A stretch of DNA of 64,000 bases from Pseudoclavibacter sp. 13-3 (GTDB lineage: Bacteria; Actinomycetota; Actinomycetes; Actinomycetales; Microbacteriaceae): positions 527,228 through 591,227 of the forward strand of contig NZ_JAJOZT010000001.1 of the NCBI RefSeq assembly GCF_021168475.1, read 5' to 3'. A program made the translations under genes and the position numbers. The notes beneath the pieces were generated by a model, which saw only the letters and a list, made by a program, of their open reading frames with translations, ran no database searches and was not told the origin of the DNA. Of this stretch, positions 48,395-56,560 are shown one piece after another (positions within the stretch are counted from its first letter, which is position 1; each line of letters begins with the position of its first letter).

Positions 48395-49870
48395 CTACTG
48401 CAGCGCAGAGGTCAGCCGGCAGATGTTGTCGGCCATGCGCTTGTACCACCGTCGGGTGCTCCACTCGGTCAGGGTGAGCTGAACGCTGCTGCCCCGGTAG
48501 AGCCGCGCGATGCCCTGCAGCACGTTCGCCGTCGCGTCGCCGTAGAGCAGCACGGTGACCTCCATGTTCAGCGTGAACGAGCGCATGTCCATATTGCTCG
48601 AGCCGAGAGCCGAGACCTGATCGTCGACGACGACGTACTTGGTGTGCAGCAGCGACGGGGCTCGATAGCGCCAGATGCGCACCCCCATGCGCAGCAGCTG
48701 CTCATAGTACGAGCACTGCGCGTGGTGCACGAGAAACTGGTCGGCCATCTCTGAGACGTAGAGGTCGACGTTGATCCCCCGCGCGCGAATATTCGACAGG
48801 GCGTACAGCATGGCGTCGTTGGGCACGAAGTAGGGGCTGACGATCTCGACGCTGTGGCGAGCGTGATAGAGCAGCGCCAGGAACATCTGCAGATTCGACT
48901 CGCTGGCGTAACCGGGCCCGCTGGGCACCACTTGGCACTGCACCGGCCCGCGCAGCTCGTGGACGTTGCGGGCGAATCGCTTCTGCAACGACTCGTCGAT
49001 GATCTCTTCGCCGACCTCGATGAACCAATCCGTCGCGAACACGGCGTCGAGCTCGGCGACCACCGGCCCCTCGAAACGGGCCATGAGATCGATCCAGCGC
49101 ATGCCTCGCCTGATCGCCTTGGGCTTGTGGTAGCTGGGATGCACCAGATTGAGCGAACCGGTGAAGCCGACCTCGCCGTCGACCGTGACGATCTTGCGAT
49201 GGTTGCGCAGGTCTGGCCGCTGCATGTGCCCTCGCATCGGCTCGAAGGGCAGCGTGTAGGCCCACTTCGCGCCGATCGCGTCGAGCTCTCGCTTGGTCGC
49301 GGCGAAGCCGCGGGTGCGGCGCGAGGCCCAGTAGTCGATGAGGATGCGCACGGTCACGCCGCGCTGCACGGCACGTCGCAGCGCGGCGAAGACCGGTGCG
49401 GTCGTCTCATCGTAGGCGAGGATGTAGAACTGCACGTGCACGCGTTCACGGGCGCGGTCGATCTCGGCGATCAGCTCGTCATACGATTCGAGCGTCTCGT
49501 GCATGATGCGCACCTGGTTGCCGCCCACGAGCGGCATGCCGCCCAGCCGCTGGTTGAGGTCGATCACCTCGACGAACCAGTCCGGTGCGCTGCCCAGAGC
49601 AGTCTCGACGTGCAGCGTCGGCGACTTGCCGTTGATGCGCAGCGCTGCCTCGCGCTGCTTCTCTCGACGCTGTCTGGGCAGATGGTTCGTGCCGATGGCG
49701 AGAAAGAGCAGAAAGCCGATCAGCGGGAAGAACGTGACCGTCATCAGCCACGCGGTGCCCGATGCGGGAGTGCGGTTGCGCGGCACGACGAACAGGGCCA
49801 CGAGTCGCAGGGTCAGATCGATGGCGATCAGGATGCCAAGCGCCCAGGTGAGCACGGTCGAGAGTTCCAC
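48395..49870 (-). CDS. cls: cardiolipin synthase
   Basis: Phospholipase-D superfamily enzyme that joins two phosphatidylglycerols to cardiolipin at the membrane. The 491-residue protein has two N-terminal transmembrane helices (about 5-29 and 40-60). Two HKD motifs follow: H224-R-K226 with D231, then GFTGSLN, and H409-T-K411 with D416, then ALGSSNMDMRS. GTG start is the family start although its ribosome-binding site is weak. It follows the chorismate mutase gene by 10 nt. Confidence 0.94.
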   Translation of the reverse strand: MELSTVLTWALGILIAIDLTLRLVALFVVPRNRTPASGTAWLMTVTFFPLIGFLLFLAIGTNHLPRQRREKQREAALRINGKSPTLHVETALGSAPDWFVEVIDLNQRLGGMPLVGGNQVRIMHETLESYDELIAEIDRARERVHVQFYILAYDETTAPVFAALRRAVQRGVTVRILIDYWASRRTRGFAATKRELDAIGAKWAYTLPFEPMRGHMQRPDLRNHRKIVTVDGEVGFTGSLNLVHPSYHKPKAIRRGMRWIDLMARFEGPVVAELDAVFATDWFIEVGEEIIDESLQKRFARNVHELRGPVQCQVVPSGPGYASESNLQMFLALLYHARHSVEIVSPYFVPNDAMLYALSNIRARGINVDLYVSEMADQFLVHHAQCSYYEQLLRMGVRIWRYRAPSLLHTKYVVVDDQVSALGSSNMDMRSFTLNMEVTVLLYGDATANVLQGIARLYRGSSVQLTLTEWSTRRWYKRMADNICRLTSALQ

Positions 49871-49880
49871 GAGCCGGCGC

Positions 49881-50189
49881 TCAGGGCTTCAGACGGTTCG
49901 ACGCCTCGGTGTGGTGATGGATCACTTCGGCGATGATGAAGTTGAGGAACTTCTCGGCGAACGCCGGATCGAGGTTGGAGTCGACGGCGAGCGCCTTCAG
50001 CCGTGCGATCTGCTGCCGCTCACGCTCGCTGTCGGTCGCGGGCAGGCCATGACGCGCTTTGAGATACCCGACCTCTTGGGTGCATTTGAAACGTTCGGCC
50101 AGAATGTGGATCAGCGCAGCGTCGAAGTTGTCGATGCTCTCTCGGATCTCGCGCAGTCGAGCCGGAATATGTTGTTCGTCTTGCACCAT
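49881..50189 (-). CDS. chorismate mutase (AroQ class)
   Basis: A 102-residue all-helical protein that rearranges chorismate to prephenate for phenylalanine and tyrosine. AroQ-type features: LREIRESIDNFDAALIHILAERF, with the active-site Arg and Lys in REI and EVGYLKARHGLP, and a final helix with FLNFIIAEVIHHH. No dehydratase domain is fused. TAAGAT lies 6 nt before the ATG, and GGAGG is too close to act as a ribosome-binding site, so a leaderless transcript is likely. Divergent from the Rho-N-like gene. Confidence 0.9.
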   Translation of the reverse strand: MVQDEQHIPARLREIRESIDNFDAALIHILAERFKCTQEVGYLKARHGLPATDSERERQQIARLKALAVDSNLDPAFAEKFLNFIIAEVIHHHTEASNRLKP

Positions 50190-50263
50190 GCCTCCATCTT
50201 AGTTAACGCGCAGTTGATACGATCAGCAGGCCAGTGCAGGTCTATTGGGAAGGCTGGATCACG

Positions 50264-50692
50264 ATGTCGAAGAGCAAGAAGGCCGAGAAGGCCGCCGAAG
50301 AGGCACTTGAGAAAGCTGCGAAGGCGGTGAAAGAGGCTCGCCGGCTCGCCGGCAAGGCCGGAAAAGAGGCCAAGAAGCAGGCAAAGCAGCTGGAGTCCAC
50401 CCTCGAGAAGCTCGCCAAGCGCGCACAGGAGCGGCTCATCGAGCGCTCGACCGTCAAGACCCCTGACGTCGCTGCGCCGAAGGCGCCGAAGAAGGCCGCT
50501 GCGGCGAGCAGGGCAGCCGGGTCTGATCAGACCGGGGCTTCGAAGCAGAAGGCAGCCGCAGCGAAACGACCCGTGCAGTCTGATCTCAGCGCGAAGACGG
50601 TCGCCGAGCTGCGCGCCCTGGCCCGCGAGCGCGGCCTGAGCGGCTACTCGCGTCTGACCAAGGCCGACCTGATCGCACTGCTGCAGGGCTGA
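50264..50692 (+). CDS. small basic protein with Rho-N/SAP-like C-terminus
   Basis: A 142-residue protein of unknown role. Residues 1-60 form a Lys/Ala/Glu-rich predicted coiled coil; residues 61-105 are Ala/Lys-rich and disordered. The last 35 residues (LSAKTVAELRALARERGL, then LTKADLIALLQG) match the Rho N-terminal or SAP-like helix-extended-loop-helix, which usually binds nucleic acid. Histone-like DNA or RNA binding is possible but is an inference. The ATG has GGAAGG about 10 nt upstream. A strong hairpin follows. Confidence 0.78.
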   Translation: MSKSKKAEKAAEEALEKAAKAVKEARRLAGKAGKEAKKQAKQLESTLEKLAKRAQERLIERSTVKTPDVAAPKAPKKAAAASRAAGSDQTGASKQKAAAAKRPVQSDLSAKTVAELRALARERGLSGYSRLTKADLIALLQG

Positions 50693-50735
50693 TCACGACC
50701 GCAGCGCAGCAGCCGCCAGACTCGGCGCTGTGCGA

Positions 50736-50781
50736 GATGAGACCGCCCCGGGCACGTCATGTGCACCGGGGCGGTCTCATC
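50736..50781. terminator. strong bidirectional terminator
   Basis: A perfect 16-bp stem (50736-50751 with 50766-50781; arm GATGAGACCGCCCCGG) and an inner GCAC/GTGC pair in the loop. It begins 1 nt past the metI stop and lies 44 nt past the Rho-N-like gene, so both convergent genes can use it. Confidence 0.75.
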
Positions 50782-50782
50782 T

Positions 50783-51448
50783 TCAGCGACGCAGACGTCG
50801 TCGCGACAGCCAGTTGCCCAGCCCCTGCACCACCTGCACGATGATCACGATGATCACGACGGTCGTCCAGGTGATCACTGGATTCGCCTGTCGGTAGCCG
50901 TACTGAATCGCATAGTTTCCGAGTCCACCGGCGCCCACGACACCGGCCACCGCAGACATGTCGATGATCGCCACGAAGGCGAAGGTGTAACCGAGGATCA
51001 GTGCGCCCAGCCCCTCGGGAATCAGCACCTGGAAGATGATGCGGGGCAGGCCGGCTCCCATCGCCCGGGCGGCTTCGATCACACCGGGGTTGACGGTGAC
51101 CAGGTTCTGCTCGACCAGACGCGCGATGCCGAAGGTGGCCGCGAGCACCATGGTGAACGTCGCCGCCTGGATGCCGATGCCGATGCCGACCACCGCGCGG
51201 GCGAGCGGCTGCACCGCAGCGATGAAGATGACGAACGGAATCGGGCGGAAGAAGTTCACCAGCACGTTGATGATCTGGAAGACGAACCGATTCGCCAGCA
51301 GGTTGCCTTTGCGGGTCAGGTACAGCACGAGTCCGAGCACCAGCCCGAGCACCCCGCCCAGTGCGACGGCGATGACGACCATGTAGAGCGTCTCACCCGT
51401 CGCCGCGATGAGATCGGGAATGGTCTGGTTCCAGTCGATGGGCTTCAT
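50783..51448 (-). CDS. metI: methionine ABC transporter permease MetI
   Basis: Membrane subunit of the high-affinity methionine importer. The 221-residue protein has about five helices (51-76, 84-103, 113-135, 170-190 and 198-220). The EAA coupling loop lies in the region VIEAARAMGAGLPRIIFQVLIPE that meets MetN. The start ATG is one nucleotide after the metN stop and has AGGTGG upstream. Last gene of metQ-metN-metI. Confidence 0.94.
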   Translation of the reverse strand: MKPIDWNQTIPDLIAATGETLYMVVIAVALGGVLGLVLGLVLYLTRKGNLLANRFVFQIINVLVNFFRPIPFVIFIAAVQPLARAVVGIGIGIQAATFTMVLAATFGIARLVEQNLVTVNPGVIEAARAMGAGLPRIIFQVLIPEGLGALILGYTFAFVAIIDMSAVAGVVGAGGLGNYAIQYGYRQANPVITWTTVVIIVIIVQVVQGLGNWLSRRRLRR

Positions 51449-51449
51449 G

Positions 51450-52481
51450 TCAGGCCACCTCTTCGATATTCGCGTCGTCGACGGCAGCGGCGATGAAATC
51501 GGCGACCACCGCTGTCGGGCCGGTGACCTCATAGAGCAGATAGCCGAAGCCGCGGCCCTGGATCGTGCTGACGCCGCCGTAGATCAGCTCGAGATCGATG
51601 TCGTCTCGGTCTGCTGCCGCGTGTTCGAGATCTTTCTGAGCGGTGTCGCCGTCGAGCACCCGCACGCTGAGCAGTCGGTCGGGGTGCAGCGCGCGGAGCT
51701 CCTGCATCTCGGTCTCTGGCGGGGTCGGGCTGACCAGCGTGCGAACGAATCGGCGCGTGACGTGCTGCTTCGGATTCGAGAAGGTGTCGTAGACCTCGCC
51801 CTGTTCGACGACGCGCCCGTGCTCCATCACGACCACGTGGTCGGCGATGCTGCGCACGACGTCCATCTCATGGGTGATGATGACGATCGTGACGCCGAAC
51901 TCGCGATTGACCCGGCTCAGCAGGGCGAGCACCTCCTGGGTCGTCTCGGGGTCGAGCGCACTCGTCGCCTCGTCGGCCAGCAGGATGCGAGGCGAGGTCG
52001 CGAGCGCACGGGCGATGCCGACGCGCTGCTTCTGACCGCCGGAGAGCTGCTCGGGATAGTTGCGGCTGCGATCGCTGAGGCCGACGAAGTCGAGCAGCTC
52101 CTGAACGCGAGCCTGCCGTTCGGCACGATCACGCCCGGCGACTCGCAGCGGGAACTCGACGTTCTTCGCGACGGTCTTCGACTCGAGCAGGTTGAACTGC
52201 TGGAAGATCATGCCGATGTCGAGACGGGCTCGCCTGAGATCTCGCTCGCTCAGCGCGGTGATCTCGCGCCCGTCGACCACGATGCGACCCGACGTGGCCG
52301 GCTCGAGCGCATTGATCAGGCGGGCGAGCGTGCTCTTGCCGGCACCGGAGTAGCCGATGATCGCGGTGATGCTGCCCTCGTCGACCTCGAGGTCGACGTC
52401 GTCGACGGCCAGAATCGGCTCGGCTCCGCGCTTCGGCGCAGGGTAGGTCTTCGACACCCCGTTCAGAGTGATGAGTGCCAT
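51450..52481 (-). CDS. metN: methionine ABC transporter ATP-binding protein MetN
   Basis: Cytoplasmic ATPase of the methionine importer. The 343-residue protein has Walker A GYSGAGKS (43-50), the Q-loop IFQQFNLL, the signature LSGGQKQR (146-153) and Walker B ILLADEATSALD (D170, E171). A C-terminal NIL domain (about 265-340) in this family binds methionine and inhibits the transporter when cell methionine is high. A hairpin upstream separates it from metQ. Confidence 0.96.
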   Translation of the reverse strand: MALITLNGVSKTYPAPKRGAEPILAVDDVDLEVDEGSITAIIGYSGAGKSTLARLINALEPATSGRIVVDGREITALSERDLRRARLDIGMIFQQFNLLESKTVAKNVEFPLRVAGRDRAERQARVQELLDFVGLSDRSRNYPEQLSGGQKQRVGIARALATSPRILLADEATSALDPETTQEVLALLSRVNREFGVTIVIITHEMDVVRSIADHVVVMEHGRVVEQGEVYDTFSNPKQHVTRRFVRTLVSPTPPETEMQELRALHPDRLLSVRVLDGDTAQKDLEHAAADRDDIDLELIYGGVSTIQGRGFGYLLYEVTGPTAVVADFIAAAVDDANIEEVA

Positions 52482-52580
52482 GCTGGCTGTCCTTCCGGAG
52501 TGTGGTTTCCCTGCCCGAGGATACCCGGTGTACGGTGCGCTTCGGCTGCAGATGCCGTTCGACGGGCGCCGAGAGCAGAG

Positions 52581-52619
52581 AGACCGGAGGTTCGGAACCC
52601 GGTTCCGTTCCTCCGGTCT
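52581..52619 (-). terminator. intercistronic hairpin between metQ and metN
   Basis: AGACCGGAGG pairs with CCTCCGGTCT, with inner GGAAC/GTTCC. It lies 17 nt past the metQ stop, inside the metQ-metN gap, without a T-run. It could let metQ be made in excess over metNI. Confidence 0.5.
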
Positions 52620-52636
52620 TCGCCGACTGGTGGCGA

Positions 52637-53554
52637 TCAGGCCTTGTTCTGGATCTGATCCTGTGTGGTCTCGAGCAGATCCTGCAGCTCAGACGCCGAT
52701 GTGGTCAGCGGCGTCGCGGTGTTGCCGGATGACTCCTGCAGCGCGGCCTGCACGTCTGCGTTCTGCTGGAAGATCTTCACGAGCTTGAGGTACGTCTCGT
52801 TGTCCTTGTCTTCGGCGCGGGAGACGAAGATGTTGATGTACGGTTTGGCGCTCTCGGCATCGGGCTTCGACTGCGCGAGCGGCTCCTTGCCCACGAGGTC
52901 GGCGTTCTTCAAGAAGTCGTTGTTGACGACCGCACCGTCGAGATCCTGCAGACCGTTCGCCGTCTGATCGGCAGAGAGCTCCTTGACCTTGACCTTCGAC
53001 GCGCCTTCGTCGACGTCACGGGAGTCTGCGACCGCAGTCCACTCCCCCTTCAGCTTGATCAGACCGGCGTCGACCAGCACGCCCAGAGCGCGCGCCCGGT
53101 TGGTCTCGTCGTTGGGCACGGCCACGGTGCCGCCCTCGGGAATCTGGTCGATGCTCTCGTGAGTCTTCGAGTACAGGCCGAGCGGGTAGATCGCCGTCGC
53201 CCCGATCGGGGTCAGGTCCTGGTTGTTCTTCACATTGGAGTTGGCCAGATAGATGATGTGCTGAAACTCGTTGAGGTCGAGTTCCTTCTCAGCGAGCGCC
53301 GGGTTCGGCTGGGTGTACTCGGTGAAATCAACGATGTCGACATGGATGCCCTCGCTGCTGGCCGCCTTCTCGAAGGCAGCCCACTGCGGGTCGCTCTTGC
53401 CGACCACACCGATCTTCACCGGGTTCGATTCGCTGCCCTTCGCCGCGTCGGAGCTGCCGCTCGCGCAGCCGGTGAGCAGAGCCCCGACCAGTGGGATGGC
53501 CACAGTCAGTGCGAACAGTTTCTTCTTCGAGATTCTCAAGGTGCTGCCTTTCAT
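52637..53554 (-). CDS. metQ: methionine-binding lipoprotein MetQ (NlpA family)
   Basis: Extracellular lipoprotein that captures methionine for MetNI. The 305-residue protein has a basic n-region (RISKKKL), a hydrophobic core and a lipobox LLTGC with lipidated C30. The mature NlpA domain starts near NPVKIGVVGKSDPQW. Family stretches TEYTQPNPALAEKELDLNEFQH and AIYPLGLYSKTHES are clear. GAGGGG lies about 11 nt before the ATG. I saw no S-box riboswitch in the 162-nt gap to sufS. Confidence 0.94.
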   Translation of the reverse strand: MKGSTLRISKKKLFALTVAIPLVGALLTGCASGSSDAAKGSESNPVKIGVVGKSDPQWAAFEKAASSEGIHVDIVDFTEYTQPNPALAEKELDLNEFQHIIYLANSNVKNNQDLTPIGATAIYPLGLYSKTHESIDQIPEGGTVAVPNDETNRARALGVLVDAGLIKLKGEWTAVADSRDVDEGASKVKVKELSADQTANGLQDLDGAVVNNDFLKNADLVGKEPLAQSKPDAESAKPYINIFVSRAEDKDNETYLKLVKIFQQNADVQAALQESSGNTATPLTTSASELQDLLETTQDQIQNKA

Positions 53555-53716
53555 CGTGAGTACAACCCCTCAAGTGTGGCGGTCGGCCGAGGACGGGCAA
53601 AATCCCGGTGATCATTTGTGAAACAATTCGTCATCGTGCGCGCAGACGCGCGTGACCTTTCGTCTGGCTGACGACCGACTTATCCTTGGATGAGCATTTA
53701 CAGTGAAGGATTCTGC

Positions 53717-55006
53717 ATGTCATCAGTCGAGGCTCTCCCCCCAGACGAGGTTGAGAGAATTCGCAACGATTTTCCGCTGCTCGAGCGACGCATCGGCGGC
53801 CACGAGCTGATCTACCTCGACTCGGGTGCCACAGCGCAGCGCCCGATCAGCGTGCTCGACGCCGTGCAGGAGTTCGACGAGATGCGCAACGCCGCCGTGC
53901 ATCGTGGGGCGCACACGCTCGCCGGCGAGGCCACCGAGCTCTTCGAAGAGGCACGGCACAAGGTTGCAGGGTTCGTCGGTGCCGATGATGACGAGATCGC
54001 GTGGACGAAGAACGCCACAGAAGCGCTGAACGCCGTCGCCTACGGGTTCGTCAACGCCACGGCCGGGCGTGGCGGCGAGGCCGCGCAGCGGTTCGTGCTG
54101 CGCCCCGGTGACGAGATCGTCGTCACCGAGATGGAGCATCACGCCAATCTGGTGCCCTGGCAGGAGGTCGCCGCGCACACCGGAGCGACCCTGCGCTACA
54201 TCCCGCTCACCGAGAACGGCACGCTCGACATGAGCTCCGCCGAGGCTCTTGTCAGTGAGCGCACCAGGGTGCTCGCGTTCACCCATGTCTCGAACGTGCT
54301 CGGCACCATCAATCCGGTCAGCCGCCTCGTCGGGCTGGCGCAGTCCGTCGGCGCCTGCACCGTGCTCGATGCCTGCCAGTCGGCGCCGCACCTTCCGCTC
54401 GATCTGCACGCGCTCGGCGTCGACTTCGCCGCATTCAGCGGGCACAAGATGCTCGGCCCAACCGGAGTCGGCGCGCTCTACGGCCGCAGCGAGCTGCTCA
54501 ACGCGCTGCCGCCGTTCATCACCGGCGGCTCGATGATCACGACGGTGACCATGGACCACACCGAGTTCATGCCCGCTCCGACCCGCTTCGAAGCGGGCAC
54601 CCAGATGGTCGCCCAGGCCGTGGGCTTCGGCGCCGCCGTCGACTACCTCTCGCACATCGGCCTCGACCGCATCGCCGCCCACGAACATGCGCTCGGCCAG
54701 CGTCTCGTCGAAGGCGTCTCGCGGATTCCCGGCGTGCGTCTGCTGGGGCCTGCCGCCGGCGTCGATCGCGCGGGCATGGCCTCGGTCGACGTCGACGGGG
54801 TGCACGCACACGACGTCGGGCAGTTTCTCGATGATCGCGGCATCGCCGTTCGCGTGGGGCACCACTGCGCCCAGCCGGTGCATCGGCACTACGGCGTCAC
54901 CGCTTCGACACGAGCGAGCGTCTATCTGTACTCCACCGAGGCTGAAGTCGACGCCTTTCTCAACGGGCTCTCAGACGTTCGCGGCTTCTTCGGAGCAGAC
55001 CGGTGA
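53717..55006 (+). CDS. sufS: cysteine desulfurase SufS
   Basis: PLP enzyme that releases sulfur from cysteine for iron-sulfur cluster assembly. The 429-residue protein has LIYLDSGATAQRP (31-43), the PLP lysine K244 (SGHKMLGPTGVG), and the reactive cysteine C384 (RVGHHCAQP), characteristic of group II SufS. ATG 53717 has GAAGGA 6 nt upstream; a second ATG at 53690 would add nine residues. A TATCCT -10 box ends just before 53690. It overlaps sufU by 4 nt. The sufBCD scaffold genes are not in the window. Confidence 0.94.
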   Translation: MSSVEALPPDEVERIRNDFPLLERRIGGHELIYLDSGATAQRPISVLDAVQEFDEMRNAAVHRGAHTLAGEATELFEEARHKVAGFVGADDDEIAWTKNATEALNAVAYGFVNATAGRGGEAAQRFVLRPGDEIVVTEMEHHANLVPWQEVAAHTGATLRYIPLTENGTLDMSSAEALVSERTRVLAFTHVSNVLGTINPVSRLVGLAQSVGACTVLDACQSAPHLPLDLHALGVDFAAFSGHKMLGPTGVGALYGRSELLNALPPFITGGSMITTVTMDHTEFMPAPTRFEAGTQMVAQAVGFGAAVDYLSHIGLDRIAAHEHALGQRLVEGVSRIPGVRLLGPAAGVDRAGMASVDVDGVHAHDVGQFLDDRGIAVRVGHHCAQPVHRHYGVTASTRASVYLYSTEAEVDAFLNGLSDVRGFFGADR

Positions 55007-55449
55007 GCGGCCTGCAGGATCTCTACCAGACCGTCATCATCGAGGAGTCAAGGGAACGCCGGGGCGACGGCAGGTACGCCGACGGCATCTGGACCGGCCA
55101 CTCGCACCAGGTCAACCCCACCTGCGGCGACGAGATCACGCTCGGCGTGCAGGTCGACGCCGATGACCGCATCGAGTCAATCGGCTGGCAGGGTGACGGC
55201 TGCTCCATCTCGATGGCCAGCGCATCGCTGCTGACCGAGCTGATGCAGGGCAAGACGCGCACCGAGGCGCTTGAGCTCATCGGCGAGTTCCGCGACATCA
55301 TGCGCTCTCGCGGGCAGCGTGAGCCGAGCGTCGAGAGCTTCGGAGATGCAGTCGCCCTCGGCGGCGTCAGTCGCTACGTGATGCGGGTGAAGTGCGCAAT
55401 GCTCAGCTGGGTCGCGTTGGAGGATGCCCTGCACAAGTCGGAGCACTGA
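55003..55449 (+). CDS. sufU: iron-sulfur assembly sulfurtransferase SufU
   Basis: Zinc protein that accepts sulfur from SufS. The 148-residue protein has the ligand set C41 and D43 (NPTCGD), C67 (DGCSIS) and C131 (VKCAML), the C-D-C-C pattern of zinc-type SufU, not scaffold IscU. GTG start overlaps the sufS stop by 4 nt and has GGAG 7 nt upstream. The sufS-sufU pair is typical of Gram-positive bacteria. Confidence 0.95.
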   Translation: MSGLQDLYQTVIIEESRERRGDGRYADGIWTGHSHQVNPTCGDEITLGVQVDADDRIESIGWQGDGCSISMASASLLTELMQGKTRTEALELIGEFRDIMRSRGQREPSVESFGDAVALGGVSRYVMRVKCAMLSWVALEDALHKSEH

Positions 55450-55450
55450 G

Positions 55451-56104
55451 ATGGATGCGGACGCGATCATTCGCATCGTCTATCTGATCGGCATCAGCTC
55501 GTTCGCCGTCAGTGGTGTGCTCGCGGCCGCGCGCGCACACCTCGACTTCTTCGGGGCGCTGCTGGTGGGGCTGCTCTGCGCCGTCGGCGGCGGCACGCTG
55601 CGTGAGACGCTGCTCGGCAACACCCCGGTCTACTGGATGCACGATCCCGTCATTCTGTCGACGGTGCTCTCGGTGGCCGTCGCCGCGTTCGTCCTCGTGC
55701 GCTTCGTCAGCATCCCCCGCTGGCTGCTCGAGCTGACCGACATCGCCGGCCTGGCGATCGTGTCGGTCATCGGTGCCAAGGCAGCCATCGCGGCGGATGC
55801 GACGCCGCTGGCCGTCTTCATCATTGCGGTGCTGACCGGGGTGACCGGCGAGATCATCCGCGACCTGCTGGTCGCGCAGTCTCCCCCGACCCTGCTGGTG
55901 CGCGAGATCTACGCGGCGGCGTCATTCGCCGGCGCGGTCGTCTACTGGGTGCTGCATGTGATCGGCGCCGGAGGCCTCACTGCGACGGTGGTGGCCGTGC
56001 TCACCATCGCAGCCATCCGTGTGCTGGCGATCTGGCGCGGCTGGCATCTGCCCAAGGCGCGGCTGCGAGTGCAGCCCAATTCCGGCATCGCCGATGAGCT
56101 CTGA
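55451..56104 (+). CDS. TRIC/UPF0126-family (YicG-like) membrane protein
   Basis: A 217-residue protein with seven predicted helices in two repeats of three plus one, the trimeric intracellular cation channel fold. Repeat marks are LCAVGGGTLRETLLG in the first half and TGVTGEIIRDLLV in the second, with the conserved Gly-Gly and Arg. Homologues conduct K+ or glycine-related substrates in bacteria. The start ATG has GGAG 7 nt upstream and follows sufU immediately, so it may be cotranscribed. A hairpin follows the stop. Confidence 0.9.
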   Translation: MDADAIIRIVYLIGISSFAVSGVLAAARAHLDFFGALLVGLLCAVGGGTLRETLLGNTPVYWMHDPVILSTVLSVAVAAFVLVRFVSIPRWLLELTDIAGLAIVSVIGAKAAIAADATPLAVFIIAVLTGVTGEIIRDLLVAQSPPTLLVREIYAAASFAGAVVYWVLHVIGAGGLTATVVAVLTIAAIRVLAIWRGWHLPKARLRVQPNSGIADEL

Positions 56105-56111
56105 CGCAGAA

Positions 56112-56147
56112 GAGGCGCCGGCGGGATTCGCATCCTGCCGGCGCCTC
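56112..56147. terminator. bidirectional hairpin terminator
   Basis: GAGGCGCCGGC pairs with GCCGGCGCCTC over 11 bp (56112-56122 with 56137-56147), in the gap between the TRIC-like gene and the convergent FKBP gene. Confidence 0.6.
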
Positions 56148-56181
56148 TCAGTGACGGACGTCGCCGTCGCCGTTCACAGTC

Positions 56182-56550
56182 TCACTTCACGTCGAGCAGA
56201 TCGATCACGAAGATCAGGGTCTGCCCGCTCAGCGGGTGGCCGCTGCCGGCCGGCCCGTAGGCGAGGTGGGGCGGAACGGTCAGCTTGCGCCGACCGCCCG
56301 TCTTCATGCCCGGAATGCCGACCTGCCAGCCCTTGATCAGGTTGCGCAGCGGGAACGTGATCGATTCGCCGCGTCCCCACGACGAATCGAACTCCTCGCC
56401 CGATTCGAAGCCGACGCCGAGGTAGTGCACCTCGACGGTCGACGCCGCAGTGGCCTCGGCTCCGGCGCCGACGACGACGTCTTCGATCTCGAGGCTCTCA
56501 GGAGCCGGGCCGGTCGGAAAGTCGATCTCTGGTTTGCTGAGTTCTGTCAT
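56182..56550 (-). CDS. FKBP-type peptidyl-prolyl isomerase
   Basis: Single-domain FKBP of 122 residues that catalyses cis-trans proline isomerisation. It has VHYLGVGFESGEEFDSSW, the drug/substrate pocket region FPLRNLIKGWQVGIPGMKTGG, and VPPHLAYGPAGSGHPL ending in LIFVIDLLDVK. No signal peptide is seen, so it is cytoplasmic. The ATG lies 10 nt past the gabP stop, on the same strand; no ribosome-binding site is clear. It may be read from the gabP transcript. Confidence 0.92.
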   Translation of the reverse strand: MTELSKPEIDFPTGPAPESLEIEDVVVGAGAEATAASTVEVHYLGVGFESGEEFDSSWGRGESITFPLRNLIKGWQVGIPGMKTGGRRKLTVPPHLAYGPAGSGHPLSGQTLIFVIDLLDVK

Positions 56551-56560
56551 GCCAGCAACC

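Noticed and set aside
53555..53716. Search for an S-adenosylmethionine riboswitch upstream of metQ
   Set aside because: I could not find the conserved S-box or SAM-IV core. Only an AT-rich imperfect dyad (around TTTGTGAAACAA) and small hairpins are present.
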